DNA of 42,838 nucleotides from Anaerocolumna sp. (GTDB taxonomy: Bacteria; Bacillota; Clostridia; Lachnospirales; Lachnospiraceae), in the NCBI GenBank assembly GCA_029256725.1, contig JAQSXJ010000068.1, forward strand, positions 1-42,838. Reading direction: 5' to 3'. Positions within the stretch are counted from its first letter, which is position 1; each line of letters begins with the position of its first letter. Position numbers and translations under genes: made by a program. The notes under the pieces are model-generated. The model made no database searches. It saw only the letters and a list, made by a program, of their open reading frames with translations, and was not told where the DNA came from. Of this stretch, positions 26,746 through 35,076 are shown one piece after another.

Positions 26746-28125
26746 ATGGAAAACAGGAAAGTATTTATGAACCGTCAGAATAACCTGCTTCAGCTGGAGG
26801 AACACTTATACACTCTGGTTGATGTTGGCGAACCAAATGTTTTCAGGAATTTATTTCCCTATGATGAGGTCCCTAAAATAGCTTTTAATGACAGAATAGT
26901 GCCTCACAATTTTCCGGAAGAGATATGGATCACAGATACTACCTTCCGTGATGGACAACAATCCAGAGCTCCTTATTCCACCGAACAGATTGTTACGATA
27001 TTTGATTATTTACATAGACTCGGAGGTCCCAAAGGAATTATTCGGCAAAGTGAATTTTTCCTGTACAGTAAGAAGGACAGAGATGCAGTGTATAAATGTA
27101 TGGAGAAGGGATATCAGTTTCCGGAGGTTACTTCGTGGATCCGAGCCAGCAAGAAGGATTTTCAGCTGGTCAAGGATATCGGTATGAAAGAGACCGGAAT
27201 ATTGGTAAGCTGTTCTGATTATCATATCTTTTACAAAATGAAGATGACAAGAAGAGAAGCCATGAACCACTATTTAAATGTTGTTCAGGAATGTCTTGAA
27301 ACCGGGGTTGCTCCCAGATGCCATCTGGAGGATATTACGCGCTCAGATATCCATGGCTTTGTTATTCCCTTCTGTATGGAATTAATGAAGCTAGGCGAAA
27401 GATATCGTATACCGGTTAAGATTAGAGCTTGTGATACCATGGGGTATGGAGTTAACTACTCCGGTGCGGTTATACCAAGGTCTGTACAAGGTATTATCTA
27501 TGGTCTCTTAACCCATGGCGGTGTGCCTTCTCACTTAATAGAATGGCATGGACACAATGACTTTTATAAGGCAGTTACCAATTCTACTACTGCCTGGTTA
27601 TATGGAGCCTGTGGTATTAACTGCTCCCTTTTTGGTATCGGAGAGCGTACTGGCAACACACCTTTGGAGGCTATGGTCTTTGAATATGCACAGCTTAAAG
27701 GTACCTTAGATGGTATGGATACTACCGTAATAACTGAGCTGGCAGATTATTTTACAAAAGAAATCGGCTATAAGATTCCGCCCAGAACACCTTTTGTTGG
27801 AAAGAACTTTAATGTTACAAGAGCAGGAATTCATGCAGACGGACTATTGAAAAATGAGGAAATATATAATATATTTGATACGGAGAAATTTTTAAACAGG
27901 CCTGCTTTGGTTGCAGTATCCAATACTTCAGGGCTTGCCGGAATCGCTCATTGGATTAATACTTACTTTAAACTAAAGGGAGATGAAATCGTTGATAAGA
28001 ACGATCCACTTGTGATTAAAGTAAAAGAATGGGTTGATGAGGAGTATGACAGCGGACGTGTAACAGTTATTACGGATGAGGAATTAATAGGAGTAATTAC
28101 TGACATCAGAGAAAACCGGTTGTAA
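26746..28125 (+). CDS. Probable Re-citrate synthase (isopropylmalate/homocitrate synthase family)
   Basis: The frame is open from 26689, but that codon lies in the operator. ATG 26746 has GAGGAG at 26733-26738 and gives 459 residues. The TIM-barrel family signature TDTTFRDGQQ is at residues 63-72, and the metal-binding HGHND is near 268-272. The protein lacks the C-terminal leucine-regulatory domain of LeuA. Its length and segments such as RAPYSTEQ, GGPKGIIRQSEFF and HYLNVVQECLE resemble the Re-citrate synthase of Clostridium kluyveri, which condenses oxaloacetate and acetyl-CoA. The isocitrate dehydrogenase next door supports that assignment: together they lead toward 2-oxoglutarate and glutamate. 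Homocitrate or isopropylmalate synthase is less likely. Confidence 0.75.
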   Translation: MENRKVFMNRQNNLLQLEEHLYTLVDVGEPNVFRNLFPYDEVPKIAFNDRIVPHNFPEEIWITDTTFRDGQQSRAPYSTEQIVTIFDYLHRLGGPKGIIRQSEFFLYSKKDRDAVYKCMEKGYQFPEVTSWIRASKKDFQLVKDIGMKETGILVSCSDYHIFYKMKMTRREAMNHYLNVVQECLETGVAPRCHLEDITRSDIHGFVIPFCMELMKLGERYRIPVKIRACDTMGYGVNYSGAVIPRSVQGIIYGLLTHGGVPSHLIEWHGHNDFYKAVTNSTTAWLYGACGINCSLFGIGERTGNTPLEAMVFEYAQLKGTLDGMDTTVITELADYFTKEIGYKIPPRTPFVGKNFNVTRAGIHADGLLKNEEIYNIFDTEKFLNRPALVAVSNTSGLAGIAHWINTYFKLKGDEIVDKNDPLVIKVKEWVDEEYDSGRVTVITDEELIGVITDIRENRL

Positions 28126-28235
28126 ATTCCTATGGATAAGCCATCACAGGAATTTAGATCTGCATTGTTATGGTACTACCATTCTAATGCTTAAATAGAA
28201 ACTTATAAACATGCAAAAGAAAGGCACGGTGTTAT

Positions 28236-29396
28236 ATGACAGATTTTATACAGGCAGCGAAAGAGAAGTTCGGGAAATTATTAGAAGAGCAGCTGGCGCG
28301 GGTTGAGGTGATGAAGAGTCAAGCAGATTTTGTGAATTATAAAGAGCTTGAAACAATAGCAATCGGAGTATGCGGAGGAGACGGTATAGGTCCTGCTATT
28401 ACAGGTCAGGCACAAAGAGTGCTGGAATTCCTGTTAAGTGATGAAGTGAAAAAAGGAAAAGTAACCTTTAAAACCATTGATGGACTAACCATTGAGCATA
28501 GGGCAGATAAATTACAGGCAATACCTGACGATGTACTTGCAGAGCTGAGAAAATGCAATGTTATTCTTAAGGGACCTACAACAACACCAAGAAAAGGAGA
28601 TCCCTGGCCTAATGTTGAGAGTGCCAATGTTGCTATGAGAAAGGAACTGGACCTCTTTGCTAATATGCGTCCGGTACGTATTCCGGAGCAGGGGATTGAC
28701 TGGACATTTTTCCGCGAGAATACAGAAGGTGCTTATGCAGTAGGCAGCAAAGGTTTTCCTGTAACAGAGGATCTGGCAGTAGACTTTACAGTTGTTACCA
28801 GTCAGGGAACTGAAAGAATTATCAGAGCTGCGTTTGAATATGCTAAAGCTAATAATAAAACCAAAGTAACGGCAGTAACCAAGGCCAATATTATTAAGAC
28901 AACAGACGGAAAATTTCTTGATACCTTTAAAGAAATTGCAAAAGAATACCCGGATATTGAAGCAGATGACTGGTATATTGATATCATGACAGCGAAACTG
29001 GTAGATGAAAAGAGAAGAAAAGATTTCCAGGTACTTGTATTACCTAATCTTTACGGAGACATCCTTACTGATGAAGCAGCAGAATTTCAAGGTGGCGTAG
29101 GAACTGCCGGTAGTGCGAATATAGGTAAGCAATATGCCATGTTTGAAGCAATCCATGGTTCAGCACCCAGAATGGTGGATGAAGGAAGAGATATCTATGC
29201 AGATCCCTGCAGCGTAATCCGTGCAGGTGCTATGCTCTTATCACATATCGGATATCAGACAGAAGCGGATAAATTGTATAAAGCCCTTGATACCTGTACT
29301 GTTACCGAGAAGAGATTGGTTATAACAGGAAGAAATACTGGTGCAACCAGTGCTGAATTTGCCGATTACCTGATGGAGACCATTGAAAAGCTTTAG
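28236..29396 (+). CDS. icd: Isocitrate dehydrogenase (isocitrate/isopropylmalate family)
   Basis: A 386-residue decarboxylating dehydrogenase. GVCGGDGIGPAI opens the fold after a 40-residue N-terminal extension. Isocitrate-type substrate residues are present in VESANVAMRKELDLFANMRP (Ser129, Asn131, Arg135, Arg145); isopropylmalate dehydrogenases lack this Ser/Asn pair. FFRENTEGAYAVGSKG, VTKANIIKTTDG, and NLYGDILTDEAAEFQGG follow. The Lys-Tyr pair that selects NADP in the E. coli enzyme is Arg-Met here (HGSAPRM), so the coenzyme may be NAD, with low certainty. It lies 110 bases after the synthase; a small inverted repeat (AAATTCCT with AGGAATTT, about 28124-28155) sits between. No aconitase gene separates the two. 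Confidence 0.85.
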   Translation: MTDFIQAAKEKFGKLLEEQLARVEVMKSQADFVNYKELETIAIGVCGGDGIGPAITGQAQRVLEFLLSDEVKKGKVTFKTIDGLTIEHRADKLQAIPDDVLAELRKCNVILKGPTTTPRKGDPWPNVESANVAMRKELDLFANMRPVRIPEQGIDWTFFRENTEGAYAVGSKGFPVTEDLAVDFTVVTSQGTERIIRAAFEYAKANNKTKVTAVTKANIIKTTDGKFLDTFKEIAKEYPDIEADDWYIDIMTAKLVDEKRRKDFQVLVLPNLYGDILTDEAAEFQGGVGTAGSANIGKQYAMFEAIHGSAPRMVDEGRDIYADPCSVIRAGAMLLSHIGYQTEADKLYKALDTCTVTEKRLVITGRNTGATSAEFADYLMETIEKL

Positions 29397-29406
29397 GAGG
29401 GATTTT

Positions 29407-30075
29407 GTGGACGAAAAAGATGTTCATAAGGAAAATACGGATAAATATTCCCTTCGAGGCAGAGTGTTTACAAAGATCAGGGAAGATATACTATCAGGAA
29501 AATATAAACAGAATGACGAACTTAAAGAGACCACAATCGGTCAGGAACTAGGGGTCAGCCGTACGCCGGTAAGAGAGGCACTGCGGCAGCTTGAACTGGA
29601 AGGACTTGTAAACATAGTACCAAATAAAGGTGCTTATGTGAATGGTATTTCAGAAAAAGATATCCATGATATTTATATTATCCGATCTTATCTGGAAGGG
29701 CTTTGTGCCAAATGGGCATGCGAATACATTACCAAAGAACAGATAGATGAGCTGGAGGAAGTTGTATATTTGTCTGAATTTCACGCAAAGAAAGAACATC
29801 ACGAACAGATAGTGGAGTTGGACAATAAGTTTCATCAATTGATTTATGAAGCCTCCAATAGTAAGATTTTAAATCATATACTTTCTGATTTTCATCACTA
29901 TGTGCAAAGAATACGTAAGATAACTCTGGCCTCGGATTTACGGGCAACTAACTCCAATAAGGAACATACCGCCATATTGGATGCTATCCGCCAAAGAGAC
30001 GGTGAGAAGGCAGAAATGCTGGCTCACGAACATATTATGAATACGATCAAGAACATAAGTGAGAGAGGACTGTAA
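29407..30075 (+). CDS. GntR/FadR-family regulator (FCD domain), likely repressor of the operon
   Basis: GTG 29407 has AGGAGGG at 29395-29401, while the frame-open TTG at 29383 lies inside the dehydrogenase end and has no ribosome site. The 222-residue product has a winged helix (about 15-80) with IGQELGVSRTPVREALRQLE, then an FCD domain with metal-ligand candidates in ELDNKFHQLIYEAS, NKEHTAILDAI and AHEHI. It starts 10 bases after the dehydrogenase stop. Control of the palindrome at 26688-26699 is inferred from this position. The effector could be a citrate-branch metabolite; nothing in the sequence decides that. Confidence 0.87.
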   Translation: MDEKDVHKENTDKYSLRGRVFTKIREDILSGKYKQNDELKETTIGQELGVSRTPVREALRQLELEGLVNIVPNKGAYVNGISEKDIHDIYIIRSYLEGLCAKWACEYITKEQIDELEEVVYLSEFHAKKEHHEQIVELDNKFHQLIYEASNSKILNHILSDFHHYVQRIRKITLASDLRATNSNKEHTAILDAIRQRDGEKAEMLAHEHIMNTIKNISERGL

Positions 30076-30141
30076 GAGGAAGCACAAGCAGTAAGTGGAC
30101 TGAAACGGACCTTCATAATAAGTAATTAAAGATAGTTGCAT

Positions 30142-30180
30142 TTAAACCGCCTTTGTAAATATTTTATAAAGACGGTTTAA
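30142..30180 (+). terminator. Terminator of the citrate-synthase operon
   Basis: TTAAACCGCCTTTGTAA (30142-30158) pairs with TTATAAAGACGGTTTAA (30164-30180), 17 bp with two G-U-type pairs and a 5-base loop. Only short T stretches follow. Confidence 0.65.
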
Positions 30181-30226
30181 GTGTATTTTGTAATTTTATG
30201 GATTTACCACCGATAAGGAGACACGA

Positions 30227-31501
30227 ATGAGATTATTTAATTTATTTAACCGAAAGGTAGAAGAAAAACAACAGTTTGATGACTTTAGCATGATGTTAGT
30301 AATACCTAAGGAAGAAGACGATATACAAGAACCTGATATCATTATAAATCGTCTCGGTGAGATTCCAGGAATCAGTATATTGTCCAGGAATATGCAGGAT
30401 TATAAGATTGAAGTCGTAATAGAATATAAGAAAAATGAGTATCAGTTGATTTTCTATCCGGATAGTTTTGGATTGCCGGATTTCTACAGACAGCAGCATC
30501 TGTTTCCTGATGTTGACATGCATAAGCTTGAAAGAGCAGAATCCGGCTTAATGATAGAAATGCTCTTTGGGGATGACAGTTTAGAGTCCTATCACTTACA
30601 GTTAAAAATTGCAAATGGAATAATACCTGATATTCTGGCATTGCTTGATATCAGTTCTGAGAAGATACTGTCCGGTAGATGGGTTGCCATGGCGGCTAGT
30701 TCAGATGTACCACCGGCACCTCGTTATATTTATACCGTTCAGGCAGTATCCGATGAAGATCTCGTATGGCTGCATTCCCATGGATTATCTCGTTGTGGCA
30801 TCACTGAGTTGGAGGTCTTGAATTCTACCAGAGATACCTATAACAATCATTATAACATTATTGAAACCGCTGCAAATCGGCTGTTAGAAGCAGAAGACCC
30901 CTTAAAACACAAAGAGCCCCTCTACCTTGCAAGATTATCAGAGGAGGATTATATGGTTATTACCCTGATACCCTGGGAAGAAGCGGTTAAAGGCTATGCA
31001 GCAGATATGTTAGGGGGAAGAAGAGACAGGGAGGAGAGTCATAACCGGAATACCAGTGCTATCTTTGTTTACCCTACAGAAGAGGATTATAAAAAGAAGA
31101 AATATAAACCTGTTTCCATATATGATGAAATTCTGAAAGATAACCCAATTTATATGATCTCTAATAAAGAAACAGATAGAATGCGTGCATTGGCTTTGGA
31201 ACGGATTGATTATGTCAGAAAGGCATTAACCATAGAAGAGAACCAGGTACTTGTGAAAATCGGTCTGACAGTGGATGATGAATATAAAAACGAAGATAAT
31301 TTCCATGAACATATCTGGTTTGAGCTTCTTGAAATTACAGAGAATCAGGTAAAGGGAACGCTTACACAGGAACCCTATTATGTTAAGGATATGCATACAG
31401 GCAGCGAAGGGACTTATAAGATAGAAGATATAACAGACTGGCTTATCTTTACACCTGAACAAAGACTGTCTCCTGATGATGCATACTTACTGGAAGATTA
31501 A
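30227..31501 (+). CDS. DUF4026 / DUF2314 domain protein
   Basis: A 424-residue cytosolic protein without signal peptide or membrane helix. The first two thirds resemble DUF4026 (MMLVIPKEEDDIQEPDII, YTVQAVSDEDLVWLHSHGL). The last third resembles DUF2314, also called YegJ-like: KIGLTVDDEYKNEDNFHEHI followed by WFELLEI, then GTLTQEPYYVKDMHTGSEG and DWLIFTPEQ. Neither domain has an established biochemical role. GGAG lies about 11 bases before the ATG. It is a single-gene unit between the previous terminator and a repeat-bearing gap. The domain names come from recalled patterns; no function is proposed. Confidence 0.7.
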   Translation: MRLFNLFNRKVEEKQQFDDFSMMLVIPKEEDDIQEPDIIINRLGEIPGISILSRNMQDYKIEVVIEYKKNEYQLIFYPDSFGLPDFYRQQHLFPDVDMHKLERAESGLMIEMLFGDDSLESYHLQLKIANGIIPDILALLDISSEKILSGRWVAMAASSDVPPAPRYIYTVQAVSDEDLVWLHSHGLSRCGITELEVLNSTRDTYNNHYNIIETAANRLLEAEDPLKHKEPLYLARLSEEDYMVITLIPWEEAVKGYAADMLGGRRDREESHNRNTSAIFVYPTEEDYKKKKYKPVSIYDEILKDNPIYMISNKETDRMRALALERIDYVRKALTIEENQVLVKIGLTVDDEYKNEDNFHEHIWFELLEITENQVKGTLTQEPYYVKDMHTGSEGTYKIEDITDWLIFTPEQRLSPDDAYLLED

Positions 31502-31510
31502 TAATACTTG

Positions 31511-31665
31511 AGCGTCAAAAGGTCAGTTTTTCACAATGGCGGCAAATTGAACAAAACAGAAACTTAACTGCGCTCAAACAATCTAAAGTATTTCCATAAG
31601 CGCGTTTTTGCGCAATCTGCCTGTACTCCTATGGAAGCAAAGCATTGACTGTTTAATCATATAGT
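31511..31665. repeat. Dispersed palindromic repeat, shorter copy 2
   Basis: The element opens with GAGCGTCAAAA near 31511, the inverted form of the TTTTGACGCTC at the far end of copy 1 (near 7624-7634). Its right part, reading TTTCCATAAGCGCG, GCGCAAT, then CCTGTACTCCTAT, follows copy 1 (TTTCCATAGGCGCA, GTGCAAT, then the identical CCTGTACTCCTAT). Arms GGCAAATTG and CAATCTGCC pair imperfectly. It seems a deleted relative of the 7371-7603 palindrome. Confidence 0.65.
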
Positions 31666-31686
31666 ATTACGTAATACAATAAGAAC

Positions 31687-31736
31687 GCTCCCAGTTTATG
31701 TGTTGTTATTTTAATTTCAACACACAAACTGGGAGC
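31687..31736. terminator. Strong intergenic hairpin, probably a bidirectional terminator
   Basis: GCTCCCAGTTTATGTGTTG (31687-31705) pairs with CAACACACAAACTGGGAGC (31718-31736), 19 bp with one mismatch and a 12-base loop. It lies between convergent genes. T-runs are weak on both sides. The rest of 31502-31860 shows only the repeat and AT-rich sequence. Confidence 0.6.
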
Positions 31737-31860
31737 TGAATTTGTTATTGTAGATTAGTATGTTTCTATATTTGTAAGTTTCTATAATAGTGGAGCTCTG
31801 CATTTATGATGGTTATTCAGATTAATAAGTTCATAACATAAGCATTATATGGTAATAAGT

Positions 31861-33780
31861 CTACTCTGCCAGTTCTTCCCACAGTACCATGAGTTCTTCC
31901 AATCTTGCTTCCAGGGTCTTTTTCTCCGTAGTAAGCTTTATAAGTTCGCTGGAATTGGTATAGATGTCCTCACTCGTCAATAATTCATCTATTTCTTCGT
32001 TCCTGAGTTCTAGCTTTTGTATTTCTTCTTCTGTTTTCTTTAGATCATTCTGGCGTTTACGTATCTTAGCCTGTTCTTCTTTCTGCTGTTTCCAATCCTG
32101 TTTTGTATCGGATTCTTTTGAATCCTTGTCTCCAGGATAAGAAACCGTATTGTTAACAGTAGTACTGGGTGTAAGTTCATCTTTCTTTTCCAGGTAATAG
32201 TCGTAATTACCAATATAATTAACCAGTATATTACCGGTTAAATCCATAATTCTGGTAGCTGTCTTATTGATGAAATAACGGTCGTGAGATACATATAATA
32301 CAGTTCCTGAATAATTATTAATTGCATTTTCAAGAATTTCTTTGGAGGTGATATCCAAGTGATTGGTAGGCTCATCCAGGATCAATAGATTTGCTTCTGA
32401 AAGCATTAACTTTGCCAAGGATACACGACCTTTTTCACCACCGCTGATATCTTTAATGCGCTTGAACACATCATCTCCGGTAAAGAGAAAAGCAGCCAGA
32501 ATATTACGGATGGCGGTATTATCCATATTAGGATAAGCATCACTTAATTCTTCAAAAAGAGTCTTGTCGGAATCAAGAACCTGATGTTCCTGATCATAAT
32601 ATCCGATTTTAACCTTAGAGCCTAAGGTTACTGTTCCGGAGTCGGCAGGAATTATCTCATTTATAATTTTTAGTAAAGTGGTCTTGCCGGTTCCATTATT
32701 CCCGATTATAGAAACCTTTTCACTTCTTTTTATTTCAAAATTCAGATTATCAAATAACTTTAAGTTACCAAAGGATTTGGCAAGTCCTTCAACTCGTAGC
32801 ACATCATTACCGCTGATTACATAAGGCTCAAGATTAATATGCATCTGGGGTTCATAGGTAACCGGTTTATCCAGACGCTCCACTTTATCTAACATCTTTT
32901 CACGGCTTTCAGCCCTGCGTATAGATTTCTCACGGTTAAAGGAACGAAGCTTTGCAATTACTTCTTCCTGATGTTTAATTTCCCTTTGCTGATTGAGATA
33001 ATGTTTTAACATGGCATCCCGCAGCATGGCTTTCTTATCGGCATAAGCTGTGTAATTACCATCATATGAGACCGCTTTTCCCTGTTCCAATTCAACGACT
33101 TTTGTTACAACTTTATCAAGAAAATAACGATCATGGGCTATTACAACAACAGATCCCTGATAATTAACCAGAAAGGTTTCAAGCCAGGCAATGGACTCCA
33201 TATCAAGGTGATTGGTTGGCTCATCCAGAAGAATTAATTCAGGTTTGCTTAAGAGCAGCTTACCCAGAGCAACACGGGTCTTCTGACCACCTGATAATGT
33301 TGTAACAGATTTGGAGAATTCTTCTTCTGCAAAACCCAAACCTTTTAAGATACCAATAACTTCACTTTTATAAGCATAGCCGTTTTTTAATTCAAATTCG
33401 TGATTTAATCTTGTATAGGTAGAAAGCATCTGCTCCAGTTCGGTGCCGGAAGCGCCTTTCATGGATTCTTCCAACTGGCGAATCCTTGTTTCTATATCAA
33501 TAACATCTTGTTTTACTGTTAATATTTCATCATAAATGGAATTTTCAGAGGAGAGTCCCTGATGCTGAGCAAGATAACCTACGCTGCAGCCCTTTGCAAA
33601 TATAATCTCTCCATCGTCCGGTGCCAGTTCTCCCATAATAATCTTAAAGAGGGTGGATTTTCCCGCACCGTTAATACCAATAACAGCAGCCTTTTCCCTT
33701 TCATTTACATGGAAAGAAACATTGTTAAGAATCTGGTCTGTTCCAAAGCTTTTAGAAATATTTCTGCATGCTAAGATCAT
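31861..33780 (-). CDS. ABC-F family ATPase (ribosome-associated type)
   Basis: A 639-residue protein with two ABC cassettes and no membrane helices. Cassette 1 has Walker A GINGAGKST (35-43), signature LSGGQKTR and Walker B LILLDEPTNHLD. Cassette 2 has GNNGTGKTT (about 359-367), ISGGEKGR and LLILDEPTNHLD. The linker between them is basic and helical (LNQQREIKHQEEVIAKLRSF). The C-terminal extension from about 545 is a charged coiled coil, as in Uup/YdiF-type members. ABC-F proteins act on the ribosome, as translation factors or antibiotic protectors; which applies here is not clear. AAAGGT lies before the ATG. A nested hairpin in its leader may control it. Confidence 0.92.
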   Translation of the reverse strand: MILACRNISKSFGTDQILNNVSFHVNEREKAAVIGINGAGKSTLFKIIMGELAPDDGEIIFAKGCSVGYLAQHQGLSSENSIYDEILTVKQDVIDIETRIRQLEESMKGASGTELEQMLSTYTRLNHEFELKNGYAYKSEVIGILKGLGFAEEEFSKSVTTLSGGQKTRVALGKLLLSKPELILLDEPTNHLDMESIAWLETFLVNYQGSVVVIAHDRYFLDKVVTKVVELEQGKAVSYDGNYTAYADKKAMLRDAMLKHYLNQQREIKHQEEVIAKLRSFNREKSIRRAESREKMLDKVERLDKPVTYEPQMHINLEPYVISGNDVLRVEGLAKSFGNLKLFDNLNFEIKRSEKVSIIGNNGTGKTTLLKIINEIIPADSGTVTLGSKVKIGYYDQEHQVLDSDKTLFEELSDAYPNMDNTAIRNILAAFLFTGDDVFKRIKDISGGEKGRVSLAKLMLSEANLLILDEPTNHLDITSKEILENAINNYSGTVLYVSHDRYFINKTATRIMDLTGNILVNYIGNYDYYLEKKDELTPSTTVNNTVSYPGDKDSKESDTKQDWKQQKEEQAKIRKRQNDLKKTEEEIQKLELRNEEIDELLTSEDIYTNSSELIKLTTEKKTLEARLEELMVLWEELAE

Positions 33781-33825
33781 TTCAAATTACCTTTCTCTTT
33801 GGATTTCTATTTAGAATGATAAAGG

Positions 33826-33892
33826 AATGCCTGTAAAAAGTCAAGTAATTGACATGTCTCATAAGTCAATTACATTTGAAAAATAAGGCATT
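33826..33892 (-). promoter_or_regulatory. Nested inverted repeats in the ABC-F leader region
   Basis: AATGCCT (33826-33832) pairs with AGGCATT (33886-33892), and inside it TAATTGAC (33846-33853) pairs with GTCAATTA (33865-33872). This lies 46-112 bases upstream of the ABC-F start, in the region shared with the divergent DUF1349 gene. It could be a leader hairpin or a protein-binding dyad. Confidence 0.45.
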
Positions 33893-34053
33893 TGACGAAA
33901 AAATACCAATTGATGAATTAAGAGAGATAAATAACTTGAAATAGTGCCTATATCGATGATATCATGGAAAAAAGTGACTGTTTCACAACTACGGGAAGGT
34001 TGTCATATACAGTACAGATGCAATTATATGCCAAATATGAAAGGGGTTTACAC

Positions 34054-34635
34054 ATGAGTAAGACATTTTTTAAGGATTTTAAATGGTTAAATGAAGGCAG
34101 TGCGCGGTATACAAAAGAAGGAATTATGATAAAAGCACCCGGTCAGAGTGATTTTTTCCGTGGGACAGGAGTATTTGTACGTGATAATGCACCTTTTTAT
34201 TATACAGAGATTTTTGGGGATTTTGTATTTAGAGCTAAGGTATCCCATGATTTCCAGGATACCTTTGATGCAGCAACAATTATGGTAATGGAGAATGATA
34301 ATATCTGGGCTAAGGCATGCTTTGAGAAGACGGACTTTGACACCAATGCTGTTGTTAGTGTTGTGACAAATCCGCTGTCTGATGATGCTAATGGCTGTAA
34401 TATACAGGGGAATGCGGTATGGCTTCAGGTAGCTAGGGTAGGAGAAACTTTTGCTTTCCATTATTCATTGGATGGCAAGAAATTTGATATGATGCGTTAT
34501 TTTATTCTTCCGGTCAGCCAGACCATCAAAGTTGGTTTGGTGGCTCAGGCACCAATTGGAAAAGGCGGAGAGCGTTTTTTTGAGAATATAACGCTGGAGC
34601 ATAGAACGGTTCTAAATATACGTGCTGGTGTATAA
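34054..34635 (+). CDS. DUF1349 (concanavalin-like fold) protein
   Basis: The frame is open from 33964, but ATG 34054 has AAGGGGT at 34041-34046 and gives the family-like start MSKTFFKDFKWLNEG. The 193-residue product matches DUF1349, a beta-sandwich related to the C-terminal domain of beta-xylosidases (FRGTGVFVRDNAPFYYTEI, GDFVFRAKVSHDFQDTFDAA, DNIWAKACFEKTDF, HYSLDGKKFDMMRYF, VGLVAQAP). No signal peptide is seen, so it is cytosolic. Such proteins may bind or process sugars, but activity is unproven. It is divergent from the ABC-F gene. Confidence 0.8.
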   Translation: MSKTFFKDFKWLNEGSARYTKEGIMIKAPGQSDFFRGTGVFVRDNAPFYYTEIFGDFVFRAKVSHDFQDTFDAATIMVMENDNIWAKACFEKTDFDTNAVVSVVTNPLSDDANGCNIQGNAVWLQVARVGETFAFHYSLDGKKFDMMRYFILPVSQTIKVGLVAQAPIGKGGERFFENITLEHRTVLNIRAGV

Positions 34636-34643
34636 ACCGAGGG

Positions 34644-34770
34644 GTTACTGTTCACTTCACTGCAAAATACAGCAGTTCCGTGACCAGTAACACGCTTCGC
34701 GATGCACACAAAACGCAAAAGCGGCGTTTTGGCGCTGCAATTCTCCGGTTTTCTGTTAACACTGAGGATC
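34644..34770. repeat. Hairpin-rich intergenic segment after the DUF1349 gene
   Basis: GTTACTGTTCAC (34644-34655) pairs with GTGACCAGTAAC (34680-34691), with CTG/CAG pairing inside. A second GC-rich hairpin (AACGC with GCGTT, about 34711-34729) follows. The base composition is richer in GC than its surroundings. It may be a terminator or a short repeat element; no T-run is seen. Confidence 0.5.
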
Positions 34771-34798
34771 CAGGGGAAATTCTTGAAGGAATCAGCAT

Positions 34799-34827
34799 TT
34801 GACAAATAAATATCATTCACATATAAT
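34799..34827 (+). promoter_or_regulatory. Promoter of rex
   Basis: A perfect TTGACA at 34799-34804, 17 bases and a perfect TATAAT at 34822-34827. It implies a leader of about 240 bases before the rex start at 35077. Confidence 0.75.
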
Positions 34828-35076
34828 ATCTAAGTAGAAAGCTATATTTAGGAGTTATGTAAGTTGAATTAAGTATTTGTAAATTCTTTTATGAAGAAAA
34901 TACATAAATGTCGTATTTTTACCAGGAAGAACATAACGGTACACTACTTACTTAAATACATTCCTTTAAACATAAGAAAAGTCAAAAGCAGGTTAATGAA
35001 TATATGCATATAATAGTTTTAATTTGCTATATTGAATTACCTGCTTTCAGTTATAAAAAATAAAGGAGGGTCAGAA
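34828..35076 (+). other. Long rex leader with two hairpins
   Basis: AAAATAC/GTATTTT (near 34908-34931) forms a small hairpin. AGCAGGT (about 34988) pairs with ACCTGCT (about 35039-35045), extended by AAT/ATT with one bulged base, across about 40 AT-rich bases, ending some 15 bases before the ribosome site. No known riboswitch class was recognised. Confidence 0.45.
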
